NCBI RefSeq assembly: GCF_963576675.1
Contig: NC_088917.1
Location: forward strand, 10,444,001 to 10,508,000
From: Euphorbia lathyris
Lineage: Eukaryota; Streptophyta; Magnoliopsida; Malpighiales; Euphorbiaceae
Direction: 5' to 3'
Length of the DNA stretch: 64,000 bases
Translations under genes and position numbers: made by a program
The notes under the pieces: generated by a model
Database searches by the model: none
What the model was told of the DNA's origin: nothing
What the model saw: the letters and a program-made list of their open reading frames with translations, nothing else
In this document: piece by piece, positions 12,155 through 22,089 of the stretch
How positions within the stretch are numbered: the first letter of the stretch is position 1
How the letters are laid out: every line of letters begins with the position of its first letter

Positions 12155-12644
12155 GGGTAAATTACACCAATGGCCATTGAATTTTACCCGTTTTAACATT
12201 GTAGTCACTGAACTTCAATTTTTAACGGCATGGTCACTAAATTTTATATTTTTTAACACCGGTGGACACTCAACGCCTCAAAATGACTCAAAATAAAAAA
12301 ATTCGAAGGGTTAATGATATTCTAAGAAACTTTAATTCTTGAAATTTTTCATTTTGGGGTCATTTAGGTGTTTTTTGTTAGGAGAGAGTGTGAACTTTTA
12401 GAGAGAGAAAACTACAAAAAAATGTGATTTTGGAAGATAAAAAAATGTTGTTTCATGAACAACTTTAATTTTTGAATATTTGCATTTTGATGTTGTTAAC
12501 GGTTATTTTGAGGAGTTAATTAAAGTTGAGTGACTACCGTTGTTAAAAAGTGTAAAGTTCAGTGGTCATACCGTTAACAATTGAAGTTTAGTGATCATAA
12601 TGTTAAAATGCGTAAAGTTTAGTAGCCATGAGTGTAATTTACCC
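12155..12644. mobile_element. Mutator-like MITE, 10 bp TSD
   Basis: The termini begin GGGTAAATTACAC and form inverted repeats of about 110 bp, with shared phrases 'ttaacatt', '(c/t)actgaact' and 'ttaacgg(c/t)at'. TTTATCTTAA is repeated exactly at 12145-12154 and 12645-12654. Long termini with a 9-10 bp duplication identify a Mutator-type MITE. It has no coding capacity. Confidence 0.88.
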
Positions 12645-12654
12645 TTTATCTTAA

Positions 12655-13084
12655 TGTATAAAATAGTAAAATATTGTTGCCCACGTTTTTAAGTATGATC
12701 AATTTTATTTTTATGACAATTTAAAAAAAACTAGTTTAACCGTTATTTGATTCTTTTTTTTGAAACAGTTATTTGATTCTTAAATCAGATATTCCAAACA
12801 TATTTATTAGCAATTTTATATTTTTATCAGATCGTTTATAATTGTGTTGATAACATAATAAATAATTTAGACATTTTTTTTTGTATGATTAGCTTTACTT
12901 AATTTTTGGCATTTTGATAGTTTTTTTTTTTTTTTTGTAACCACGGTTACAATACAATAACATTTTAGATATGATTAATGTTCAGAGTGTCCAATATGAC
13001 AGTTAAATAACAAGTCAAATAACGGTAAATTAGTTTGTTCTATTTTTTTAGCAAGCAGGGTAAAATTCTAGTAAGTTAAATTAT
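12655..13084. other. AT-rich DNA with a weak inverted repeat (possible old MITE)
   Basis: 'actagtttaaccgttatttga' near 12731 and 'tcaaataacggtaaattagt' near 13014 are imperfect reverse complements about 280 bp apart. That hints at one more decayed MITE. I find no clean ends or duplication. Confidence 0.3.
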
Positions 13085-13093
13085 TATTTTCTT

Positions 13094-13472
13094 GGGTAAA
13101 TAATTTATTAGTCTCATTCTTCTTACCTAATACCATGTTTAATCCTCTTGTTTTGAAAAATACATTATAAGGTCTCTATCATTTGTCATATTAACTCTTT
13201 GATCCTTTTATCTATTTTTTTTAGATTTTTAACCATTATATTTGACATAAAAAAAACCAGGCAGAAAATAACATAGTAACATGGTTATTTTATATCATAC
13301 TATGACTATCCTGAGACCTAAGATATGTCCAGTTAAAAATCTAAAAAAAAAAAACAAAAAGACCAAAATGTTAATATTGACAAAAGATAGGAACATTATA
13401 ATGTGCTTTCAAAATAGAGAGACTAAACAGTATGTTATGTAAAAAATGTGGGGACTAATAAATTATTTACCC
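13094..13472. mobile_element. Mutator-like MITE, 9 bp TSD
   Basis: Inverted termini of about 150 bp begin GGGTAAATAATTTATTAGTC on both strands. TATTTTCTT is repeated exactly at 13085-13093 and 13473-13481, the 9 bp duplication typical of Mutator-like elements. The core of about 80 bp has no ORF. Confidence 0.88.
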
Positions 13473-13553
13473 TATTTTCTTTCATAAAATTTATTCAAAA
13501 TAAGGAGCTATAATGTCAAGGTGATAATTTCTCACACCAGCTTATGAGAGGAC

Positions 13554-14563
13554 TGTTGAAACACCTTTCCACATGATTTTGATTTGATAAAATTATTTAT
13601 GTGAATGATAAAAATATTCCAACACATTAAATTTAAATGCTTTGATTTATTCATACTAATGTGTTTGTTCAATGTTGAGTTATTTGATTAATAAGCCAAT
13701 TAGCTAAATGGACCCAAGGTCCATAAAAGAGAGTCAAAGCCTCACTGCCCAAGTAGACTCAAAACGCCGTCGTACTGAGTAAGACATAAGCCCAGCAACA
13801 AGAAGGATCGAGAAGCCTTCTACCAATAGCTTCAAGATGAAGCTGCTGAGTTGAACGACAAAAAGTACAAGTCAGCGGTAGAACAGAATAAACTTAGAGA
13901 CAAAGTATTTCTACTTTGGGTAAAGCTCAGAAGGCGCAGGAAGCTGTCTGGAAGACTTTGCCATAAATGTGGGAACATTCTGTTTCATCTGACGAAAAGC
14001 TGCTGAGTACTGGCAAAGACAGAAGATACAAGAATATGATTGGCCGTTTTACTGAGTGAAAGCGACAGGAAGCCATTTTACTCCAACGGTTATTTCGAAA
14101 TTCGAAATCACCGGTGCCTCAAGTGTCACTATAAATAGGCCACTCAAATGCTTCATTCTATGCAGATCTTCAATCAAGTCGAAACGCTGATCAAATTGAT
14201 ACTTGAAGTTCTGTGAGAAAAGCAAAGCAAATCTTACACCAACTCCAATCTTGTGTAAAAGTCTAGAGCGATTTTATTCATCTAAAGTGTCTTAGCAATT
14301 GTTGTTTAGGACAAACACTTATCATTTCTAGAAGTATAGAAAGGAGAAGCTGAGTACTCGGTTATAGTACTCAGCGGTAGTAATAGGAGTGAGTAGAGGA
14401 ATAGAGGAAGGTACTCTTGTATACTCAGCTTCTGTTGTAAAAGGTTTCGTGCTCTACCTTTAAAGAGCTCAGTAGAGGATTCAAAAAGCTCGGAACGAGT
14501 TCCGGGGACTGGACGTAGGCGGAGAGGCCGAACCAGGATATGTCTGCTGAGTAACATATTTCT
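13554..14563 (+). repeat. 5' LTR of element A, 3'-truncated
   Basis: It starts TGTTGAAACACCTTTCCACA, as the LTRs of B and C do. A TATA box, CTATAAATAGG, lies at 14129-14139. About 35 bp upstream is the palindrome ATTTCGAAATTCGAAAT (14092-14108), which is also in the LTR of C. The conserved 'gactggacgtagg' block follows, and the sequence jumps into gag at about 14563. Confidence 0.8.
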
Positions 14564-15733
14564 AAAAGCTGGCAAGCCAAGAAAACTGCTGTTGAGGAAG
14601 CTCAAGACTTGACCACCTACAAGTATGATGAACTCATTGGATCTCTACTGACCCATGAGATCTCAATGAAGAACTTTGAGGTGAAGGAGAAGTCTGAGGA
14701 CAAGAAGCAAAAGTCTCTTGTCATGAAAGCTGACTCCACTGATGGGAGCTCAACAGACGTTGAAGAAATGGTCATGTTCACTAGAAAAATGAAAAGGCTG
14801 TTCAGAAAGAATGATAAATATTCCAAGAAGCCTTACAAGAAGTTTGACAAGTACAAAGCTGAGTCCAGCGACATCAAGTACAAGAAGGACAGCTCAAAGC
14901 CCATCACATGCTTTGAATGTCATCAAACTGGCCATATCAAATCAAGCTGTCCTACCTTGAGGAAGGAAAAGAAGAACAGCAAGAAGGCAATGATGGCAAC
15001 CTGGAGTGACAGTGATGAGTCATCATCATCAGAAGCTGATGTCATTGAGTCAGCAAAGATTTGCTTCATGGCTGATGAGCTTGCTGAGCCTTGTGTTTCT
15101 GAGCATGCTGACCCCTCCATTGCATCTGACGATGAGGCACACTCAACTGAGGTAATATCACTACCCCTGCTCAGAAATGAAATGATAAATGCCCTGAGTG
15201 ACCTCTATACACTTATCAAAAAGTGTAACAAGAAGGTTAGAGCACTCAGTAGGCGATGTGACGAGATTGAAGAGGTCAAACTCAGTGACCTTCGATATCT
15301 TCTCCAAGACAACTCAACTTTGCATAGCAACATAGAAACTATGAACAAGTTTGTCTCTGAGGTCCAATCAGATTCTAAGAAACTGAGAAAAGACATCACA
15401 TCTATTCAGAATCAATTCAAGGTTCCGAATAAAAGAAATATTCCTCTGAACACTCAGTACCGAAGTACTAGTTAGCAGAGATGGAATCCTCGGTGGAATG
15501 TCCAGTGTGACTTCTGTGGGAAGAAAGGACACACCACAAAGGTGTGCTGGCATGCTCAGCATTGGGGTGCTGACCATCCAGTGAGATATCCCCAACGGAA
15601 GGTTAGCTGTGACTTCTGTGGGAAGAATGGGCACACCATCCAAGTGTGTCGTCATAAGATTAAACATGATGTTTCACCTGCTGAGCCTAACAAACAAGGA
15701 CCCAAAAAGACTTGGGTACCTAAAGATAACTAG
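14564..15733 (+). pseudogene. gag remnant of element A
   Basis: The frame begins abruptly at the conserved KSWQAKKTAVEEAQDL segment of gag, so the N-terminal half is missing. What remains has an acidic/lysine-rich middle and three zinc-knuckle motifs of the C-X2-C-X3-GH-X4-C type (CFEC, CDFC, CDFC). An in-frame TAG at 15473-15475 stands where element C has a glutamine. The gag ends with the family's WVPK and a TAG at 15731, followed by pol in another frame. It cannot make a complete Gag. Confidence 0.85.
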
Positions 15734-15737
15734 CTAT

Positions 15738-18700
15738 ATTACAGGTAAGCCTGAGGTGTGCTGAGAAGTCAAAAATGTGGTACATTGACAGCGCATGCTC
15801 GAGGCATATGACTGGTGATGAAACTCAGTTCACCACACTTGTGCGTAAACGAGGTGGAAGCGTAAGTTTCGGAGACAACAAAAAGGGTAAGATAGTAGGG
15901 TCAGGAACCGTTGGTGGTAATCCTACTATTGAGTCAGTCTCCCTAGTCAGTGGACTTAAATATAACTTGAGCGTAGCTCAGCTATGCGACAACGGCAGAA
16001 AAGTTATATTTGATAACACTGGATGTAAAATACTCGAGGGAAAAACAAATGAATTAATTTTAACTGCCCCTCGTGTTGATAATGTCTTTATGCTGAATTT
16101 GGAAAAGAAATTTTCAAAAAATGTATGCTTAGTGTCAAAGGAAGAAAATTCCTAGCTATGGCACAGGAGACTTGGTCATGTAAGCATGGACCTCCTGGCC
16201 AAATTAGCAAGAAAGCAATTAGTTGAGCGATTTCCAGAACTTAAGTTCGAAAAGGATCAATTATGCAATGCTTGTCAGTATGGAAAACAAACTAAAAAAT
16301 CTTTTCACAGTAAAAACATTGTCTCAACCAAGCGTCCGCTCGAGTTGCTACACTTGGATCTCTTCGGACCAGTCCAGCCGCTGAGCTTGGGTGGTAGGAG
16401 ATTTTCCTTGGTCATTGTAGATGACTTTTCTCGGTACACTTGGATCATCTTGCTGAGTAGCAAGGATGAAACCTTTGAGACGTTTTCAACATTAGTAAGA
16501 AAACTTGAAAATGATAAAGACCTAAAGTTAGCTCACATCCGAAGTGATAATGGTGGAGAATTCAAAAATCAACAGTTTGTTGAATTCTGTGAAGCTAGCG
16601 GCATTGACCATAATTTTTCTGCTCCTAGAACGCCTCAACGGAATGGGGTAGTTGAGAGGAAAAACAGAACCTTGGTTGAAATAGCCAGGATAATGCTGAG
16701 TGAGAATAGGCTTCCGAAGTACTTTTGGGGAGAAGCTGTCAACACAGCTTGCTACATACTTAATAGGGCTCTAGTCAGACCCATATTAAAGAAGACTCCC
16801 TACGAACTTTGGAAAGGATGAAAACCCAACATTGGATACTTTCGTGCCTTCGGCTGTAAATGTTTCATTTTAAATACTAAAGACAGCCTTGCTAAGTTTG
16901 ATTCAAAAGCTGATGAAGCTTTCTTTTTAGGCTACTCAACAAACAGCAAAGCATACAGAGTTTTCAATAAACGAACTCAGGTCTTAGAAGAGTCCGTACA
17001 TGTTGAGTTCGATGAAACTAACCCTGTAGGAAAAGACAAGCAGCTGACTGAGGATGATCCATACTCAGCACCTGCTGACCAAGAAACAGCCGCTGAGTCA
17101 CTACCTCAAGGGCTTACCAAAGGTAAAAGTGAAACTCAAATTATCTTCACTGACCAATCTATACCTGCAGAGATTGTTGAAACACAACTAGCTAAAGACA
17201 TCACTCTACCAAAGGAGATCAGAATACCAAGAGGACACTCAGAGAGTGCTATTCTTGATGCGGCTGAAAACACCCTGATGACCAGAAATCAACTCAGGAG
17301 ATACCTCAGCAATGTAGCATTCGTCTCAGTTCTGGAACCAAAGAACTTCTCTGAAGTTGAGCACGATGAGTTCTGGATGGGTGCAATGCAAGAAGAACTT
17401 GATCAGTTCAAGAGAAATGAAGTATGGGACTTAGTGCCAAACCCAAGAAGCCAGAAGACCATAGGAACAAGATGGGTCTTCTGTAACAAGCTAGATGAAC
17501 AAGGGAACGTAGTCAGGAACAAAGCAAGACTTGTAGCTCAGGGCTACAGTCAGCAAGAAGGTATTGACTACGGTGAGACCTTCGCCCTAGTGGCAAGGCT
17601 AGAGGCTATAAGAATTTTATGTGCATATGCTAGTTACATGAACTTTAAGTTATTTCAAATGGATGTTAAGAGTGCATTCCTTAATGGAGTTATAAACGAG
17701 GAAGTCTATGTTAATCAGCCTCCAGGGTTTGAGGATCCCAAGTTCCCAAACCACGTTTATAAGCTCAAAAAGGCTATGTATGGTCTCAAGCAAGCGCCAC
17801 GTGCTTGGTATGAGAGGCTGATCAGTTTCCTACTGACTAGAAATTATGTCAGGGGTAAAGCTGATACAACCTTATTCATTAAGAGGAAGGGTAAAGATAC
17901 CCTACTGGCTCAGATATACGTTGATGACATTATTTTTGGTGCCACTAATGAGTCCATGTGCAAGGAATTTAGTAAGCAGATGCAGACTGAGTTTGAAATG
18001 TCAATGATGGGAGAACTCAACTTCTTCCTTGGACTTCAAACAAAACAAGGGAAAAATGGCATCTTCATCAGTCAAACTAAGTATGCTAAGGAGATATTGA
18101 AGAAGTATGAACTCGAGAACTGCAAGTCAATATCTACCCCAATGGGCACTGACACTGTCCTCTGCGCTAACGAAAATGGTAAGTCAGTAGATAGCAAATT
18201 GTACCGAGGTATGATTGGCTCTCTACTCTACTTAACTGCCAGTAGGCCGGACATTCAGTTCTCAGTATGTTATTGCGCTAGATATCAATCTAACCCTAAG
18301 GAATCTCATTACATAGCTGTAAAAAGAATCCTTAGATATTTGCAAGGCTCAGTGAATGCAGGTTTATGGTATCCCAATACTTATGATTTCACACTCATTG
18401 GATACACTCACACTGACTACGGACGAGACAAGCTTGAACGAAAAAGCACCTCAGGAGGATGTCATTTCCTTGAAAGCTATCTTGTGTCTTGGTTCAGTAA
18501 GAAGCAGTCGTCAGTAGACCTGTCAACCACTGAAGCTGAGTACATTGTTGCTGGAAGCTGTGTTGCTCAAGTCCTCTGGATTAAGCAACAGCTAGAAGAT
18601 TATGGTGTTCAGACTAAAATGATTGAAGTCAAATGTGACAACAAAAGTGCCATTGACCTGTCAAAGAACCCAATCCAGCACAGCAGGATGAAGCATGTTA

Positions 18701-18805
18701 GCATAAGACATCACTTCATCAGAGACCATGTACTCAAGGGAGAGATCAAGCTGACCTATGTCCCAATGGATGAGCAGCTTGCTGATATCTTCACCAAGCC
18801 ACTGG
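15738..18805 (+). pseudogene. pol remnant of element A (PR-IN-RT-RNaseH)
   Basis: One continuous frame holds the copia pol order. The protease motif is [10 protein letters not shown]. Integrase has the GAG-pre-integrase zinc region and DDE residues in [14 protein letters not shown] and [11 protein letters not shown] has [10 protein letters not shown]. RNase H follows. In-frame TAG (16153-16155, a tryptophan position) and TGA (16819-16821, an arginine position) interrupt it. RNase H reads GYTHTDYG where B and C have GYTDADYG, a change at a residue expected to be catalytic. The frame ends at FTKPL, where element B is inserted. The product would be inactive. Confidence 0.88.
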
Positions 18806-20295
18806 TGTTGAAACACCTTTCCACAAGATTTTGATTTGACAAAATCATTTAAGTCTAATCCATAATTAAGAGACAATTAAATTTAAGTGCTTTGATTTAA
18901 TTGTACTAGTCCGTTTGTTCAATATTGAGTATAAATATGAATGCAAAAAGAAATAAAGATTAAGACAGGACAAAGTCAGCATGAGAACACAACACAAGCT
19001 GAGTGAAGAAGCAACTCAGCATAAGAGATGATAAGTCTTCTGCAGAATAACATCATCAGAATGAAGCTAATCAAAGAAGCTGAGTGAAACGAAGCTCAGC
19101 ACAGAAGAAGTCTGCTCCAAGGAATAGATTCTACAAAACGAAGCTGACCATGGAAGCTGAGTGGAAAAAGAACTCAGTATGAGTATTGGTGAAAATAAAA
19201 GACAATGATTGTCGAAGTGAAGCTGAGTGATCTTCGGGATAGCATGAACGATCCGTTAGCTAAAAGACAAATTCGACAACTGTCTGCACCAATAATAGAA
19301 GCCTTGAATTACGCAAAAGCCAAATTCCAAGATGCATGGGTCAACTGTTCAATGCTATAAGACAAACTGCCACAAGAAGACAAAGTCTGTAGGAAGAAGA
19401 TAAATCTGACGTCTAAAGAATTCAGATGACAGGATTGGCCTGCACATCTGAAGCTGACCAGAAGTTGTCTCCCCAAAAGAGCCGTTTTGGACTCAACGGA
19501 CAAATCAATTTCAAATGATTTGTTCCTCACATTTCAACTATAAAAGGGACAAAGATATCATTTGGAGTATTGTCGATTTACAGAAAATTACAAGTGAGAA
19601 AGATACAAATTCAAAGCACTCAAAACAAAAGAGAAAGCTTACACTAATCTTCTATTCTTTGTGTAAATGCTAGATTGATTATCTATAATCATCTAAAGTG
19701 TTCTTTATCTTAAAAGGAACAAGTTTGTGATCAATTGTAATATTGAGAGTGTGTATGCTGAGTACTTGGTATTTAGTACTTAGTGGTAGAGAAATCTAAG
19801 TGCTGGGTTGTAGCGCTTAGTAGGAGTTGAGTAGACGAATAGAGGAAGGTACTCTTGCATATTCAACTGCCTGTAATCGGTTTGTGCTCTACCCTTAAAG
19901 AGCTCAGTATTGGATTCTAAAAGCCCGAAGGATTCTGGGGACTGGACGTAGGCAGAGAGGCCGAACCAGGATAAGTGATACTGAGTAATTTCTAACCCTC
20001 TCAAATATATATATATGTGTATGTGTTGCTTGTTGTATTTACTCAGCATATAAACTGACACTGAGTAAATTGGAGTGCTGAGTTGGAAGCTGACCACAAA
20101 AGTGTCAATTCTCAACTCTCAAGTGAAACAGTCTTAGTCAGTATCTGACTAAAGCTGTCTTACATAAAAGAACGGCCAAGCTGACCAAAGCTGAGTTAAT
20201 AAACTCATCAAAATTATTAAGTCAGCAAGATTAATTAGCGAAAAAGTTATATTAGTTCCTAACCCCCCCTTGGAACTAATCACACGGGACCAATA
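18806..20295 (+). repeat. 5' LTR of element B
   Basis: It starts TGTTGAAACACC and ends GGGACCAATA, a T replacing the C of the family's CAACA end. A TATA box, CTATAAAAGG, lies at 19538-19547. The U3 part (about 18980-19225) is crowded with CTGAG and CTCAG pentamers. It is nearly identical to the LTR at 62431-63928. Confidence 0.9.
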
Positions 20296-20297
20296 AG

Positions 20298-20309
20298 TGG
20301 TATCAGAGC
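20298..20309 (+). promoter_or_regulatory. primer binding site of element B
   Basis: TGGTATCAGAGC lies two bases after the LTR. It is complementary to the 3' end of plant initiator tRNA-Met, the usual copia primer. Confidence 0.9.
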
Positions 20310-20357
20310 CTAAGCTCACTACTCAAAGATATAACTATCTTGAGCGGATCCCAACTA

Positions 20358-22083
20358 ATGGCTGAGAACAGCACTCGTTTCCTTCCCGGGAACCAAACAA
20401 CACAGATGCTCCCTGAGGGATTATCTATTAGTCGGCCTCCCCTATTCTTTGGATCTAACTATACATTCTGGAAGAATAGGATGAAGAACTTTATTCAAGC
20501 CACAAACATGAGTGCATGGCTTGCAATAGTTCAAGGCCCATACGTGCCATATAAAACTGTTAACAATGAGAAAGTTGTTAAGAGTGAAACTGAGTGGTCA
20601 GAAGATGACCTTAGAAAACTTCAAAACAATGCTTCGGCTATCAATATGCTTTACTGTGCTTTAGATGCTGCAGAATACAATAAGATTTCAGGTTGTGAGT
20701 CAGCACAGGAAATTTGGAAGAAGCTTGAGGTGACCTACGAAGGCACAAGAAAAGTCAAGGAATCAAAAGTAAATCAGCATATGAGACTATACGAGCTGTT
20801 CGAGATGAATGATAATGAGGACATCTCGGGAATGAATGCTAGATTGACCAACATTATAAATGAGCTGAAAAGACTTGGAAAGAACTTTACTGAGGAAGAA
20901 CAAGTGAAGAAGATCTTAAGAAGTCTCCCCAAAAGCTGGCAGGCCAAAAAGACTGCTGTGGAGGAAGCTCAGGACCTGACTACGTATAAGTACGATGAGC
21001 TGATCGGATCGTTGCTGACTCATGAGATATCAATGAAAAATTTTGAAGAAAAGGAGAAGTCAGAGGACAAGAAACAAAAATCACTTGTCATGAAAGCTGA
21101 CTCGACCGAAGCTGACTCATCAGACGATGAGGAGATGGCCATGTTTACACGAAAAATGAAGAAGCTGTTTAGAAAGAATGAAAAGAACAGCAGAAGGCCA
21201 TTCAGAAAAAATGATAGGTACAAAGCTGAGTCCAGTGATAAATACAAGGACAGCTCCAAGACTGTTACATGTTTTAAGTGCCACCAAACTGGGCACATCA
21301 AGTCAAGCTGCCCAAACCTCAAGAAAGATAAGAAGGGAAATAAGAAAGCAATGGTAGCAACATGGAGTGACAGTGATGAGTCAACCTCATCCGAAGCTGA
21401 CGCAAATGAAACGGCAAACATATGCTTCATGGCCGATGATGCTGACCACTCTCAATCTAAGCAAGCTGACCTCTCTGATGAAACTGACCAGGAGATGATA
21501 AACGCCCTGAGTGATTTATATGTGCTAACTAAAAAGTGCAATAAGAAAGTAAAGGCACTCAGCAGGCGGTGTGATGAGATTGAAGAGGTCAAGCTGAGTG
21601 ACCTCCGATATCTTCTCCAAGACAACTCAACTTTGTATAGCAACATGGAAATTATGCACAAGTTTGTCTCGGAGGTCCAATCAGATTCAAAGAAACTGAA
21701 AAAGGATGTCACTACCTTACAGAGCCAAATAAGAGGCTCAAATAAAAATAAACCCCATGCTGAGTACTCAAGTACTAGTCAGCATAAACAGTTCACACAG
21801 TGTGACTGTTGCGGGAAAAAAGGGACACACAAGAGAAGTGTGTTGGTACAATAAGCGGACTGTCCAATGTGACTTCTGCGGAAAGAAAGGACATACCACA
21901 AAAGTATGTTGGCATGCTCAGCACAATAATGCTGACCACCCTCAAAGGGTAATTCATTGTGACTTCTGTGGTAAAAGTGGCCACACTATCAAAGTATGCC
22001 GTCATAAGTTAAAATACGACTTTGCACCTGTTTATGCTAACAAACGAGGACCCAAAACGAATTGGGTACCTAAAGATGAATAG
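20358..22083 (+). pseudogene. gag of element B (one frameshift)
   Basis: The start at 20358 (MAENSTRF) matches the gag start of element C (MGENSTRF). An upstream frame from 20340 adds six residues and is less likely. The N-terminal half is a copia Gag region (PPLFFGSNYTFWKNRMKNFI). A basic/acidic linker and four zinc knuckles (CFKC, CDCC, CDFC, CDFC) follow; A and C have three. An extra A in the run at about 21819-21824 breaks the frame within the second knuckle. The second part continues in the other frame to WVPKDE and TAG at 22081. Apart from that single base the Gag looks complete. Confidence 0.88.
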
Positions 22084-22089
22084 TCTAAA

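Larger units (their letters stand above)
13554..18805 (+). mobile_element. copia element A (Sirevirus-like), truncated
   Basis: This is the oldest layer of the nest. It runs from a 5' LTR starting TGTTGAAACACC through part of gag and most of pol. It is cut within the end of RNase H by element B at 18805/18806. Its LTR is closest to that of element C. The LTR end, primer site and first half of gag are deleted. Gag and pol carry nonsense codons. Its 3' end would lie beyond B, outside this window. Confidence 0.88.

Noticed and set aside
14092..14108. Heat-shock element in the LTR of A
   Set aside because: The palindrome looks like nTTCnnGAAn at first, but the spacing between TTC and GAA is wrong.
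21020..21430. Minus-strand ORFs opposite gag (also 14617-15399 and 55512-56008)
   Set aside because: They are mirror frames of the Ser/Lys/Asp-rich Gag and have low-complexity products.
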